DNA of 64,000 nucleotides from Pusillimonas sp. T7-7 (GCF_000209655.1 NC_015458.1:1364001-1428000), one strand, 5' to 3'. Positions 1 to 9,374 are shown, counted from the stretch's first letter. Notes: generated by a model from the sequence alone, not told the origin. Numbers and translations are program-made.

Positions 1-107
1 CTCAGGTCGAATAATTTAGAAGTACCGGCTCAAGCAGATCGAAAACCGATAGAACACGCCGCTTTCGGCATGAACACCCATAAGCGCAAGCGATTGCGTA
101 AGAGAAA
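1..107. other. Flank downstream of the ABC exporter gene
   Basis: This is the 3' flank of the leftward ABC exporter gene. I see no convincing gene, tRNA or terminator hairpin in it. The open frames that cross it have no recognisable domain. Confidence 0.4.
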
Positions 108-1886
108 TCAATCTTGTCCCGCCTGCTGCAATGCCCACATTTGCGCGTAACGCCCGCCTTGCGCCAGTAGCTCGCGATGCGCTCCCTGCTCCAGTACTTT
201 CCCGTGGTCCAGCACAAGGATTTCGTCTGCTTCGACTATGGTGGACAACCTGTGCGCGATGATCAGCGTGGTCCGGTCTTTGGAAATCTGATTCAGCTCA
301 TCCTGTATGGACCGCTCTGTGCGAGTATCCAACGCACTGGTGGCTTCGTCAAAAATCAGTATGGGCGGATTCTTCAGCAAAGTTCGCGCAATGGCGACGC
401 GCTGTTTTTCGCCGCCCGACAGCTTCAGCCCGCGCTCACCCACCTGCGTCTGGTAGCCATCGGGCAAGCCCATAATAAAGTCATGAATACTGGCCGCCCG
501 TGCCGCCTGGATGATCTCGTCTTGCGTGGCCAAAGGGTTGCCGTAGGCTATGTTGTACAAGATGCTATCGTTGAACAGCACGGTATCTTGGGGAACTATG
601 CCTATGTGCTGGCGCAGGCTGGCCTGGGTCAGGCCGCGAATATCAGCCCCATTGATCTTGATGGCGCCTGCCGTGACATCATAGAAACGGAACATCAGGC
701 GCGACAAGGTCGATTTGCCCGCACCCGACGCGCCCACCACCGCCAGCGTTTTGCCTGCAGGTATGGCCAGGCTTACATCAAACAGAATCTGGCGCTTGCC
801 TTCGTAACCGAAGTCCACATGATCAAACTCTATGGAAGCCTGACTGGTCTTGAGATTGCGCGCATCGGGCTGGTCGGCCACCTCCTGGCCTTGTTCCATC
901 AAGTCGAACATGCGCTCCATATCGGCTAGGGCGTGCTTGATTTCCCGATAGACAAAACCTAGAAAATTAAGCGGCGCATAGAGCTGGGTCAGGTAGGCCG
1001 ACACCAGCACGACGTCGCCCACCGTCATGGCGCCCTTGACCACGCCATCGGCCGACAACCACAGCAGCACAGTTACACCCGCCGTAATGATGGCGCCCTG
1101 CCCTATGTTCAGGAAATTCAGAGAGACCTGATTCTTGACGGCTGAATCCACCCATTTGCCCAAGTTGCGATCATAGCGGTCCAGCTCGTAACCCTCATTG
1201 CCGAAATACTTGACCGTTTCATAGTTGATCAATGCGTCGATGGCTTTGCTGTTGGCCTTGCTGTCCAGGTCATTCATGCTGCGCCTGTACACCATGCGCT
1301 TTTCGGTCACCACCAGCGTAAACACGATATAGGCAGCGATCGTGCCCAGCGTGGCCACTGCAAACGGCCAGTCATAGCGCCATAGCAAAATGCCCGTCAC
1401 CATGGCTATTTCCAGCAGTGTGGGCAAAATATTGAACACCATGAAATTAAGCAGGAATCCAATACCTTTGGTGCCCCGCTCAATATCCCGGCTCAGTCCG
1501 CCCGTCTGGCGCTGCATGTGAAAGCGCAAAGACAAGGCAAACAAATGCTTGAACAACTGCGCCGCAATACGTCGTATGGATCCTTGCGTAACCCGTGCAA
1601 ACAAGGCATCGCGCAACTCGCCGAACACGCTGGATGCCAGGCGTGCGAATCCATAGCCCAGCAAAGCGGCAACCGGCAGAGCCAAGAGCGTGGCAGGTAC
1701 GCTCAACTGATCGACTATGTCTTTCAGATACAGCGGCAGAATGACGCTGGCCACCTTGGCGGCCACCAGACAGGCTATGGCGGCGATGACCCGCCATTTG
1801 AACTGCCATACATAGGGCAGCAAGGACTTGATGGCCTGGAAATCGTTACGGCGACGAGGCGCAGGACCTCGATGAGTGAGTTTCAT
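108..1886 (-). CDS. Atm1/HMT1-type ABC exporter, fused permease and ATPase
   Basis: A 592-residue half-transporter. An N-terminal six-helix membrane domain (about residues 25-320) carries the NYETVKYFGNE stretch typical of the Atm1/ABCB7/HMT1 group. The C-terminal ATPase has Walker A GASGAGKST (385-393), signature LSGGEKQ (489-495) and Walker B ILIFDEATSALD (509-520). Family members work as homodimers in the inner membrane and export glutathione-conjugated metals or persulfides. That function is inferred here. The ATG overlaps the stop of the upstream LysR gene as ATGA, so the two are translationally coupled and may be regulator and target. Confidence 0.93.
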   Translation of the reverse strand: MKLTHRGPAPRRRNDFQAIKSLLPYVWQFKWRVIAAIACLVAAKVASVILPLYLKDIVDQLSVPATLLALPVAALLGYGFARLASSVFGELRDALFARVTQGSIRRIAAQLFKHLFALSLRFHMQRQTGGLSRDIERGTKGIGFLLNFMVFNILPTLLEIAMVTGILLWRYDWPFAVATLGTIAAYIVFTLVVTEKRMVYRRSMNDLDSKANSKAIDALINYETVKYFGNEGYELDRYDRNLGKWVDSAVKNQVSLNFLNIGQGAIITAGVTVLLWLSADGVVKGAMTVGDVVLVSAYLTQLYAPLNFLGFVYREIKHALADMERMFDLMEQGQEVADQPDARNLKTSQASIEFDHVDFGYEGKRQILFDVSLAIPAGKTLAVVGASGAGKSTLSRLMFRFYDVTAGAIKINGADIRGLTQASLRQHIGIVPQDTVLFNDSILYNIAYGNPLATQDEIIQAARAASIHDFIMGLPDGYQTQVGERGLKLSGGEKQRVAIARTLLKNPPILIFDEATSALDTRTERSIQDELNQISKDRTTLIIAHRLSTIVEADEILVLDHGKVLEQGAHRELLAQGGRYAQMWALQQAGQD

Positions 1887-2842
1887 GAAGAGAAGTTGAA
1901 AGTAGCGGCGTCTGAAATTGTACCGGGAGCCACCACCAGTTCGTTACGCCGGGCCAGACTGGAGCGCTGCGCCAGCAGCACATCATAAAAGGCGCGCCCG
2001 GCGCTGGACAGGCTTTTCTCGCTGCGGCGTATCAAATACAAAGAGCGTTTGATTCGGCTGCGCGGGGCCAGAGGAATGACCTTGATCCTTTCATGACGGA
2101 ACTGAAACAAAGTCATGGAAGGCACCAGGCTGACACCCAGGCCGGCACTGACCAGACCGGTAACCGTAGCCAGGTGATCGACTTCAAGAAAACTGTCCAG
2201 GCCTGAAAACACCGCATTGCAAGCCAGACTTTGGCGTATGCTGCTGCCCTTGCCAAGCTGAATCATGGCGCTGCCCTTGAGCTGGCGCAGATGCACGGCG
2301 CTATGTTGCGCCAAGGGATGGTCATCACGGCATACCAGATGGAAATAGTCTTCGCACAAAGGTTCCGCCACCAAACCGCCCATGTCGCTGCCCTTGGCGG
2401 CCACCGCGATATCCACCGAGCCTTGCCTGACCATGTCCAGGCAAGGCTCCAGCAAGGCATCATGCAAATGCAGCTGCACCCCCGGGTACTGGGCATGGAA
2501 CTGTGCATAAATACCCGGCAGCCAGCCTGCAGCCAGCGAGGGCAAGGCGGCCACGGCCACACTGCCCTTGCGCTTGGCGACATGGTCCTGAACATCTCCC
2601 ATGACGGCATCCAGATCATTCAACAGTCGCAGAGCCGATTCATTGAACAAGCGGCCTTCAGGCGTCAGTTCCACCCGGCGCGTGGTGCGATCGAACAGGC
2701 GCACGCCCGCCAGATCTTCCAGTGACCGGATCAGCGCGCTGAAGGCCGGCTGGGTCTGATGGCAGCGCCCGGCCGCCCTGGTGAAGTGTTTTTCCTGCGC
2801 CAGGGCCACAAAGGCGCGTAACTGTCGAGAAGATAGATTCAT
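1883..2842 (-). CDS. LysR-family transcriptional regulator
   Basis: 319 residues. The N-terminal winged helix-turn-helix (about 1-60) has the typical sequence around FTRAAGRCHQTQPAFSALI, and a periplasmic-binding-like effector domain follows (about 90-295). It is transcribed away from the AtuA gene across a 95-bp AT-rich spacer containing inverted repeats, the usual LysR arrangement, so the AtuA-Bug operon is the likeliest target. Its stop overlaps the start of the ABC exporter by 4 bp, so it may also control that gene. The effector is unknown. Confidence 0.93.
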   Translation of the reverse strand: MNLSSRQLRAFVALAQEKHFTRAAGRCHQTQPAFSALIRSLEDLAGVRLFDRTTRRVELTPEGRLFNESALRLLNDLDAVMGDVQDHVAKRKGSVAVAALPSLAAGWLPGIYAQFHAQYPGVQLHLHDALLEPCLDMVRQGSVDIAVAAKGSDMGGLVAEPLCEDYFHLVCRDDHPLAQHSAVHLRQLKGSAMIQLGKGSSIRQSLACNAVFSGLDSFLEVDHLATVTGLVSAGLGVSLVPSMTLFQFRHERIKVIPLAPRSRIKRSLYLIRRSEKSLSSAGRAFYDVLLAQRSSLARRNELVVAPGTISDAATFNFSS

Positions 2843-2846
2843 AAAA

Positions 2847-2879
2847 AAATAGGTATCAATAAATACAATATTTCTATTT
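2847..2879. promoter_or_regulatory. Inverted repeat in the LysR/AtuA divergent spacer
   Basis: AAATAG (2847-2852) and CTATTT (2874-2879) form a perfect inverted repeat with a 21-bp spacer, immediately upstream of the LysR start in very AT-rich DNA. Its placement between divergent regulator and target genes suggests a LysR operator. The half-site does not match a T-N11-A box closely enough to be certain. Confidence 0.4.
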
Positions 2880-2891
2880 AACTAATTAATA

Positions 2892-2931
2892 GCATGCCTT
2901 TATAGTACGAACAAAGCAATCACAGGCATGC
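2892..2931 (+). promoter_or_regulatory. Inverted repeat just upstream of the AtuA start
   Basis: GCATGCCT (2892-2899) and AGGCATGC (2924-2931) are perfect 8-bp inverted arms 24 nt apart. The right arm ends 7 nt before the AtuA ATG. A TATAGT (2901-2906) between them could be a -10 box. In RNA the stem would occlude the only AGG near the start; in DNA it may be an operator. Confidence 0.4.
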
Positions 2932-2937
2932 GTAGTC

Positions 2938-4293
2938 ATGGAGACAAATTCATTCAAGATCGGTTGTGCCACCGGGTTCTCAGGTGATCGCACCGACGGC
3001 GTCATGCCCGTAGTCCAGTCACTTGTGGCAACGGGCGGGCACGCATTGATATTCGAGACCCTGGCCGAACGCACCTTGGCTCTGGCTCAATTGGCTAAAA
3101 ACCGGGATCCCGAACTGGGCTATGAACCCTTGCTGGTCGATCTGCTCAAACCCGTGCTGGGCACTTGCCTGCAACACAATATTCGTATCGTCAGCAACTT
3201 CGGGGCGGCCAATCCACCCGCGGCGGCACGCCGAATCAAAGCATTGGCCCAGGAGCTGGGCCTGCGCTCACCCCGTATTGCCATCCTGGCCGGCGACCAG
3301 CTTGCCCAAGCCGATCAACTGGCTTACTTAAGGGAACAATTGGGTCCCAGCCATTTCGATGGCATGGATATTGTCAGCGCCAATGCCTATCAGGGAGCCC
3401 ATGAAATCGCCCAAGCCCTGCTTGCCGATGCAGATATCGTCGTGGCCGGCAGGGTCGCCGACCCATCGTTGGTGCTGGGACCCGCACTGGCGCACTTTGG
3501 CTGGGCCGCCGACGATTGGCATAAGCTGGGCTGCGCCACCATTGCCGGACACCTGCTCGAATGTGGTACGCAGGTCACTGGCGGCTACTTTGCCGTGCCT
3601 GGCCTCAAAGACGTGCCGGGCATGGACAACCTGGGCTTTCCCATCGCCCAGATCAACGCCTCCGGGGCCATGACCATCACCAAGGCCGCCGGCACCGGCG
3701 GCATAGTTAGCGAGCAAACCGTCAAGGAACAGCTGCTGTACGAAGTACACAATCCCGCCGCCTATCTGACGCCAGATGTAATCGCCGATATCAGCCAGGT
3801 CACGGTCATGCAAACAGCCTCCAATACAGTCAGTGTGGGCGGCATCACCGGCCATCAGCGACCCGACACCCTGAAAGTCAATATTTGCCATCACGGCGGA
3901 TGGCTGGCCGAGGCCGAAATTTCATACGCGGGCGTGCAGGCCGAGGCCAGGGCCCGGCTGGCAGCCGATGTGATACTGAAGCGCCTGGGCAACACCATGA
4001 AGCTGCGTGTCGACCTGATTGGCGTGCTCAGCATTCTTGGCGATGACAATGGCGAATATCTGCGCAAGCACAGCCCCGGTGCAGCACGCGATGTACGACT
4101 GCGTATTGCTGGCGCCCACGCGCAAAAGGACATTGCCGAGCGTGTGCTGCGGGAAGTGACCGCGCTATATACCTGCGGCCCGGCGGGCGGCGGCGGGGTC
4201 AGGACATCGCTGCGCCCGCGCCTGAACAGCGTATCGAGCAGCATACCTCGTGATCTGGCCCCGGCCAGCTGGTGCTTCATGGAGGAGGCATAG
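2938..4293 (+). CDS. AtuA-family protein (DUF1446), large domain
   Basis: 451 residues with the conserved N-terminal DUF1446 features, including DRTDGVMPVV near residue 20 and FGAANPPAAARRI near residue 90. AtuA was named from the acyclic terpene utilisation locus of Pseudomonas. The biochemical role is unsettled; it is linked to branched acyl-CoA catabolism. The small C-terminal AtuA-related domain that is often fused to this domain is here encoded by the next gene, which starts directly after this stop. The start is the first ATG after the inverted repeat; no strong ribosome site is seen. Confidence 0.9.
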   Translation: METNSFKIGCATGFSGDRTDGVMPVVQSLVATGGHALIFETLAERTLALAQLAKNRDPELGYEPLLVDLLKPVLGTCLQHNIRIVSNFGAANPPAAARRIKALAQELGLRSPRIAILAGDQLAQADQLAYLREQLGPSHFDGMDIVSANAYQGAHEIAQALLADADIVVAGRVADPSLVLGPALAHFGWAADDWHKLGCATIAGHLLECGTQVTGGYFAVPGLKDVPGMDNLGFPIAQINASGAMTITKAAGTGGIVSEQTVKEQLLYEVHNPAAYLTPDVIADISQVTVMQTASNTVSVGGITGHQRPDTLKVNICHHGGWLAEAEISYAGVQAEARARLAADVILKRLGNTMKLRVDLIGVLSILGDDNGEYLRKHSPGAARDVRLRIAGAHAQKDIAERVLREVTALYTCGPAGGGGVRTSLRPRLNSVSSSIPRDLAPASWCFMEEA

Positions 4294-4665
4294 ATGTCGA
4301 TCGAACCCCCATTGATTACCTTACCCTTGTACCGGTTGGCGCACAGCCGTACCGGCGACAAGGGCAATATATCCAACATCAGCGTCATTGCCGGCAAGCC
4401 TGAATACTTTCCCCTGCTCAAGGCGCAACTGACTGAAGCAGCGCTGCTGGACTGGTTCGCCTTTCGACAGCCAAGCCTGATACAGCGCTACACGATTGAA
4501 TCCATTCATGCCCTGAACTTCGTGCTGCACGACATTCTGGACGGAGGCGTCAATGACGCCCTGAACCTGGATACCCATGGCAAGGCCCTGTCATTTCATT
4601 TGCTCGACTATCCCATAAGACTGGACAGCAAGCTGGCGGAAAGCGTGCCCGATATTTCCACCTGA
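4294..4665 (+). CDS. AtuA-related small protein (separate C-terminal domain)
   Basis: 123 residues beginning RLAHSRTGDKGNISNIS and continuing with FRQPSLIQRYTIESIHALNFVL, the pattern of the AtuA-related domain that forms the C-terminus of longer AtuA proteins. The start codon follows the AtuA stop without a gap and GGAGG sits about 7 nt upstream, so the two products are made together and probably form one complex. The catalytic role is unknown. Confidence 0.88.
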   Translation: MSIEPPLITLPLYRLAHSRTGDKGNISNISVIAGKPEYFPLLKAQLTEAALLDWFAFRQPSLIQRYTIESIHALNFVLHDILDGGVNDALNLDTHGKALSFHLLDYPIRLDSKLAESVPDIST

Positions 4666-4698
4666 GTTTCAAGTAAACCCACAAAAAAGGAGACACCC

Positions 4699-5679
4699 AT
4701 GAAACCTGTATTCCTGCGCAAAACCCTTCTGGCCGGTGTTATCGGCACGCTCTGCGTGCCCCTGAGCGGACCAGCCCAGGCAGCAGACTATCCTGACAAG
4801 CCCATTACTTTCGTGGTTCCTTTCGGGCCAGGCAGCGCAACCGATCAACTGGCCCGTGCCATAGGCCAGGGCGTTACCGAACAGACCGACCAGGTCGTCG
4901 TCATCGAGAACAAGCCCGGGGCCAGCGCCATGATAGGCGCAAGCGACGTGGCCAAGGCGGCGCCCGACGGCTATCGCGTATTGATCACCACCAATACCTC
5001 ACAGGCAGCCAATCCCCACCTGTACCAGAAGCTAAGCTACGACCCGGTCAAAGACTTTCAACCTGTCACCCTATTGGGCACTGGCGGGCAAATCATGGTG
5101 GTGAACCCGGACTCCCCGGCCAAGACGGTCAAAGATTTCATCAAGCTGGCCAAGGAAAATCCCGGCAAGTTGAGCTTTGGCAGCGGAAGTTCCAGCAGCC
5201 GTGTGGCCGGCGAACTCTTCCAGCAAATGGCTGACGTCCAGCTGCTGCACGTTCCCTACAAAAGCAATCCCTTGGTCATTACCGACCTGCTGGGCGGCCA
5301 GATCGACATGATGATGGCCGACATGGCCACAGGGCTGCCGCAAGTCAAGGCCGGCAAGCTGCGCGCACTGGGAGTCACCGACAGCAAGCCTTTGCCGCTG
5401 GCCCCAGACATTGCGCCCATCGCCGATTCGGGCGTGCCTGGTTACAAAATGGGTTACTGGTTCGGCGCCTATGTGCCAGCCAACACGCCTGAAGACGTCG
5501 TCTCCAAACTGCATGACCTCATCGTCAATGCCACCACCCGCAAGGCGGCGCAGCAGTTCTACACTCAGACAGGCACAAAACCGGTCACATCCACTCCCGA
5601 CGAATTGGCCAAGTTCCAGGCCGACGAAACAAAGAAATGGGGTGAAATCATCAAGAAAGCAGGCATACAACCGTCTTGA
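4699..5679 (+). CDS. Bug-family tripartite tricarboxylate transporter binding protein
   Basis: 326 residues. A signal peptide of about 29 residues ends in AQA before ADYPDKPITF, and the mature protein follows the TctC/Bug fold: VPFGPGSATDQLAR, then VVIENKPGASAMIG. Bug proteins are periplasmic, bind small carboxylates, and are hugely expanded in Alcaligenaceae. The ribosome site AAGGAGACACCC precedes the ATG. It lies 33 bp after the AtuA pair on the same strand, so its ligand may be the acid degraded through the AtuA proteins. No TctA/TctB membrane genes are adjacent. Confidence 0.93.
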   Translation: MKPVFLRKTLLAGVIGTLCVPLSGPAQAADYPDKPITFVVPFGPGSATDQLARAIGQGVTEQTDQVVVIENKPGASAMIGASDVAKAAPDGYRVLITTNTSQAANPHLYQKLSYDPVKDFQPVTLLGTGGQIMVVNPDSPAKTVKDFIKLAKENPGKLSFGSGSSSSRVAGELFQQMADVQLLHVPYKSNPLVITDLLGGQIDMMMADMATGLPQVKAGKLRALGVTDSKPLPLAPDIAPIADSGVPGYKMGYWFGAYVPANTPEDVVSKLHDLIVNATTRKAAQQFYTQTGTKPVTSTPDELAKFQADETKKWGEIIKKAGIQPS

Positions 5680-5778
5680 GTTAACTCCTGTTACTGCTGA
5701 TTTTTCCGTTTGCATACTGACGGCCCCGGAACAGCTAATACAATAACGCCTACCCCAACGGGGAGAACCGGAGAATGT

Positions 5779-6303
5779 ATGGCTGTTCCACCTTTCAACT
5801 ACGAGGCTGCGCTGCTTGCATGCGCGCAAGGCGATCAACACGCCTTCCAGGATCTTTATCTGCACGAGGCGCCCTGCATGCTGGCGCTGGGTCTGAAAAT
5901 GCTGGGCGAGCGCGCCAGCGCTGAAGACCTGGTCCGGGACGCCTTCGTCTTGATCTGGAAAAATGCCGAGAGTTTTGACCCGCAAGTCAGCAGCGCCCGG
6001 CCCTGGATGCACAGCATTCTTCGTTATCGTGCCCTGGCGCGCTTGCGCCAGACAGGGCGTATCCGTCCAGGCCTGGCTGTATGGTCCGAGGCTTTGCCAA
6101 CCCTGCCCTCCACCGCTGAAGCAGGCAGCCTGACACAAACACTGGCCACGCTCGATGACGCCCCACGGCAGGCCATATTGATGGCCTTCTACCAAGGCTG
6201 CCATTACGAGCAAATAGCTGAACGCCTGAAGGTTTCGCCCCCCCATATCAAGGCACGAGTGCAACAGGGACTCAACAAGTTCGCGGAGCAGCAGCAAGCA
6301 TGA
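5779..6303 (+). CDS. ECF-type RNA polymerase sigma factor
   Basis: 174 residues with a region 2 (about 20-90, including SAEDLVRDAFVLIWKN) and a region 4 helix-turn-helix (about 120-170, YEQIAERLKVSPPHIKARVQQG). The spacing matches the SigK-like group that pairs with RskA anti-sigma factors. The start was placed at ATG 5779, giving MAVPPFNYE, because GGAGAA lies just upstream; the frame is open further upstream without a ribosome site. The stop overlaps the anti-sigma start as ATGA. The regulon and inducing signal are not visible. Confidence 0.9.
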   Translation: MAVPPFNYEAALLACAQGDQHAFQDLYLHEAPCMLALGLKMLGERASAEDLVRDAFVLIWKNAESFDPQVSSARPWMHSILRYRALARLRQTGRIRPGLAVWSEALPTLPSTAEAGSLTQTLATLDDAPRQAILMAFYQGCHYEQIAERLKVSPPHIKARVQQGLNKFAEQQQA

Positions 6304-7265
6304 CAGGCAGCAACAGCACCAAACACGATATCCTGTTGGGCGAATACACGCTGGGACTCTTGAACGCCAGCGAAACCGCCCAGGCACACACCCTGCTGGG
6401 CAGTGACCAACAAGCTGTCGCCACCGCCCTGGCCTGGGAGCAGAGCCTGTTGGAGCTCACTGATCTGCTCCCTCCCGTTGACCCGTCTCCCTTGCTGCTG
6501 CAGCGTATACAAAGCAGCCTGGGCCACGATACGACGCCAACGCCGGCAAGCCTGTATCGCGTACGCACCGAGCCGGCCATAAGCCAGGAATACATAGAGG
6601 AAATCAGGGAATCGGCTGAGCCCGAGCCAAGCCCTCCGGCAGCAAGCCACGCAACGCGCGTAGAAACCAAGACTGTGGAACCCGAAGTGGCCATCAGCGA
6701 TGGCAGGACGGCCCTCCCGCCACGGCCTGATACTCAAGGCAGCAACACACAGAAAAAGGAAAAACGCGGGAGCATTTGGTTCTGGCGACTGACGACCCTG
6801 GCCTTTGCCGCCGTATCGCTGGCCCTGGCCCTGATTCCTTCTCAACCTGTACCACCTCCCATCACCATACTTCAGGTGGCGCCCACTCAGGCCGCCATAC
6901 TGCAGGCGCCTGGGCAGAGTTCCACGCCCGCCTGGATCGTGACAGTAGATCCGCAGCACAATGTTTTGATGAGTCCCAAGGTACGCAGTGACATTCCCGC
7001 CGATGCATCGGTGCAGCTATGGACACACAGCAAGAGCATGCCCGCGCCACGCTCTCTGGGCCTGATTGATCCCAATCAACCCATAACGGTGCCCGCCACC
7101 CTGATGGGTACTATAAGCCCCGATCAGATCTTCGAGATGACGCTGGAACCCAAAGGCGGGTCGCCCACCGCCAGTCCCAGCGGCCCGGTCCTTTTCATTG
7201 GCCGCATGGTTACCTTCGGGGCCGCTCAGCCTCAGGCAAATACCGGCTCCGCAGAAGGCGCCTAA
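6300..7265 (+). CDS. RskA-type anti-sigma factor
   Basis: 321 residues. An N-terminal cytoplasmic helical part (about 1-75, starting [13 protein letters not shown]) would bind the sigma factor. There is no zinc HxxxCxxC motif, as usual for RskA. A long Pro/Glu-rich linker, one membrane helix (about 159-180) and a periplasmic RskA domain ending [11 protein letters not shown] follow. It is translationally coupled to the sigma gene. The linker is longer than I expect for the family. Release of the sigma factor would be by regulated proteolysis (family knowledge). The 3' end overlaps the convergent sdaA stop by 4 bp. Confidence 0.87.
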   Translation: MTGSNSTKHDILLGEYTLGLLNASETAQAHTLLGSDQQAVATALAWEQSLLELTDLLPPVDPSPLLLQRIQSSLGHDTTPTPASLYRVRTEPAISQEYIEEIRESAEPEPSPPAASHATRVETKTVEPEVAISDGRTALPPRPDTQGSNTQKKEKRGSIWFWRLTTLAFAAVSLALALIPSQPVPPPITILQVAPTQAAILQAPGQSSTPAWIVTVDPQHNVLMSPKVRSDIPADASVQLWTHSKSMPAPRSLGLIDPNQPITVPATLMGTISPDQIFEMTLEPKGGSPTASPSGPVLFIGRMVTFGAAQPQANTGSAEGA

Positions 7266-8647
7266 CAGACCACCACATTGACGGCCAGGCCACCGCGCGA
7301 CGTTTCTTTGTATTTGGAGCGCATGTCGGCCCCCGTCTGACGCATGGTTTCAATAACAGCGTCCAGCGATACATGATGAACACCATCTCCCTGCAACGCC
7401 AGCCTGGCGGCATTGATGGCCTTCACTGCGCCCATGGCGTTGCGCTCTATGCAGGGGATCTGCACCAGGCCGCCTATGGGGTCGCAGGTCAGCCCCAGAT
7501 TGTGCTCCATCCCTATTTCAGCAGCATTTTCCACCTGCTGCGGGCTGCCGCCCAACACTGCCGCAAGCCCTGCGGCAGCCATGGAACAGGCCACACCGAC
7601 TTCTCCTTGGCAGCCGACCTCGGCGCCTGAAATCGAAGCGTTCTCTTTATACAAAAAACCCACCGCTGCGGCAGTCAGCAGAAAATCAATGACACCTTGC
7701 TCGGTACTCCCGGGAATGAAAGTTTGGTAATAACGCAATACGGCTGGCAGCAATCCGGCAGCGCCATTGGTGGGCGCAGTCACTACCCGCCCACTTGCCG
7801 CGTTTTCTTCATTGACTGCCATGGCAAACAAGTTGACCCAGTCCATGGCATACAAAACATCATTCTTGTTGACTTCGCGCTGCAATTCGCGATACAGCAC
7901 GGGTGCACGACGACGAACTTTCAGGCCGCCCGGTAAAAGCTGATCGGCCTGGTCATTGCTGATGCCGCAGCCACGATCTATGCAGGCATTCATGACCTGG
8001 GCGATATTCAGAACACCCTGACGGACTTCGTCTGGCGGGGCAAGCGCTGTTTCGTTGGCCATCATGATCTGAGCGATAGGCAGCCCGGTTGTTGCGCATA
8101 AATCCAGCAACTGCCTGCCGGTCGAAAACAAATACGGTACGGGGTCATGCTGGGGAACGGTTTCATCGGTCTCGATGGCATCCAGTGCGCGTATGAATCC
8201 CCCGCCTATGGACACATAGCGTTCCGTGCTAATGACTGCACCCTTTGCATCCAGCGCCTCGAAACGCATGCCATTGGGATGTTCAACCATGGGTTTGATG
8301 CGATAGGAAAAGGCCTTGCCGGGGTTGAATCCAATCGTTTTGGCTCCCCAGAGCTCAAGCTTTTCACTGGTATTGATGGCATTAATCAAACGAGGAATAT
8401 CGGAGGGCTCTACGGTATCGGGCGAGGCGCCCATAAGGCCCAGCATAATACCCGTATCGGTGCCATGGCCACGGCCTGTTTCGGCCAGTGATCCGTACAG
8501 CGCGACATCAAGCCTTTCGACTTGATCCAGCAGTCCGCGAGCCTGAAGATTGCGTGCAAAATTGCGGGCAGCACGCATGGGGCCCACTGTATGCGAACTT
8601 GATGGGCCTATGCCAACCTTGAAAATATCAAATACCGAAAGCGTCAT
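7262..8647 (-). CDS. sdaA: L-serine ammonia-lyase (L-serine dehydratase)
   Basis: 461 residues of the single-chain iron-sulfur L-serine dehydratase, which converts serine to pyruvate and ammonia. The PSSSHTVGP motif lies near the N-terminus; the [4Fe-4S] cysteine regions [14 protein letters not shown] and [15 protein letters not shown] lie in the C-terminal half. The start was set at ATG 8647, giving [10 protein letters not shown], because AGAGG lies 8 nt upstream; an ATG five codons earlier has no such site. It is monocistronic and convergent with the anti-sigma gene. A short AraC regulator lies just upstream on the same strand. Confidence 0.95.
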   Translation of the reverse strand: MTLSVFDIFKVGIGPSSSHTVGPMRAARNFARNLQARGLLDQVERLDVALYGSLAETGRGHGTDTGIMLGLMGASPDTVEPSDIPRLINAINTSEKLELWGAKTIGFNPGKAFSYRIKPMVEHPNGMRFEALDAKGAVISTERYVSIGGGFIRALDAIETDETVPQHDPVPYLFSTGRQLLDLCATTGLPIAQIMMANETALAPPDEVRQGVLNIAQVMNACIDRGCGISNDQADQLLPGGLKVRRRAPVLYRELQREVNKNDVLYAMDWVNLFAMAVNEENAASGRVVTAPTNGAAGLLPAVLRYYQTFIPGSTEQGVIDFLLTAAAVGFLYKENASISGAEVGCQGEVGVACSMAAAGLAAVLGGSPQQVENAAEIGMEHNLGLTCDPIGGLVQIPCIERNAMGAVKAINAARLALQGDGVHHVSLDAVIETMRQTGADMRSKYKETSRGGLAVNVVVC

Positions 8648-8737
8648 CGCGGAACCTCTCATGCCATTCCGCTGATTCTACACTGAGCACATCACATATA
8701 CGGGTCTGTCCGCCCGGCCATGGCTTTAGATATCAGA

Positions 8738-9208
8738 TCAGAAGTCCGATGAGCTCCATCGCGTGGAGCCCTGCAATGCCGTAATGGATGCCATGGGCGC
8801 CTTGTCGCGAAAATCGCTGGGCGACATACCCACATAGTCACGAAAAGCATTGGAAAAGTTCGCGCTACTGGAATAGCCCAGTGTTTGTGCGATCGTACGA
8901 ATATCCAGGGAGGTCTGCACCAATAGACGCTGCGCCCTGCGCATACGCTCATCGCGCAGAAATTGCGTCGCACTGATGCCCAACTGTTTGCGAAAAATAC
9001 TGGAAATCCGCTTCTTGCTGATGCCTATGGCTTGCGACAATTCATCCAGGTTGAGCGTGGCGGGACCGCTGGCTATATGCTGCTTGATGGCCAGCAATAC
9101 ATTCTGCTCATTGCTTTCTTCAGGATGGATGATCGGCGAGACGTAAGACATGACGAACAAGCGCAGTGGACAGCAACTGGCCCGGAGCGTAAAAATGGAC
9201 AGACTCAA
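8738..9208 (-). CDS. Short AraC-family regulator (DNA-binding domain only)
   Basis: Up to 156 residues carrying a single AraC/XylS double helix-turn-helix. The first helix-turn-helix reads LDELSQAIGISKKRISSIF, and the second ends GYSSSANFSNAFRDYVGMSPSDFR. There is no sensor domain, so this is a SoxS/MarA-size protein. The start is uncertain: the longest frame opens with TTG at 9208, while ATG 9151 (MSYVSPIIHPEES) gives 137 residues; neither has a clear ribosome site. It lies 90 bp upstream of sdaA in the same direction, and control of sdaA is only a guess. Confidence 0.8.
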   Translation of the reverse strand: MSLSIFTLRASCCPLRLFVMSYVSPIIHPEESNEQNVLLAIKQHIASGPATLNLDELSQAIGISKKRISSIFRKQLGISATQFLRDERMRRAQRLLVQTSLDIRTIAQTLGYSSSANFSNAFRDYVGMSPSDFRDKAPMASITALQGSTRWSSSDF

Positions 9209-9275
9209 CGTTACGATTGTCTTCTTGCTTTGTCCAAAGTTTTAGCTCAATTTTAACTATTGTTGACCTTCGATA

Positions 9276-9330
9276 CGATAAAACCCCATTCCGGTCACAA
9301 TACAGTCGTGACGAGCATGGGGCTTTATCG
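9276..9330. repeat. 55-bp two-tier imperfect palindrome
   Basis: Outer arms CGATAAAACCCCAT (9276-9289) and ATGGGGCTTTATCG (9317-9330) pair with one mismatch. Inner arms GTCAC (9294-9298) and GTGAC (9308-9312) share the same centre (9303) and are separated from the outer arms by symmetric 4-nt gaps. No T-run follows on either strand, so it is not a classical terminator. It occupies the gap between merR and the AraC gene. It could be a REP-like element, an RNA 3'-end structure or a protein site. Confidence 0.6.
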
Positions 9331-9374
9331 TCCTGCGGCTCTTGCGCAAGGCCCCAACAGCCAGGATCCGGACA

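Noticed and set aside
177..929. A 250-codon frame opposite the ABC exporter
   Set aside because: It lies antisense to a clear ABC ATPase and shows no domain; it is a by-product of codon bias.
5071..6387. A 438-codon minus-strand frame across the Bug and sigma genes
   Set aside because: It spans two confidently assigned plus-strand genes and reads as compositionally odd, Gly/Gln/Arg-rich sequence without motifs.
9254..9374. Possible tRNA gene before merR
   Set aside because: The hairpin-rich stretch was checked for a cloverleaf; there is no TTCGA T-loop, D-arm or CCA end. It is kept only as a palindrome.
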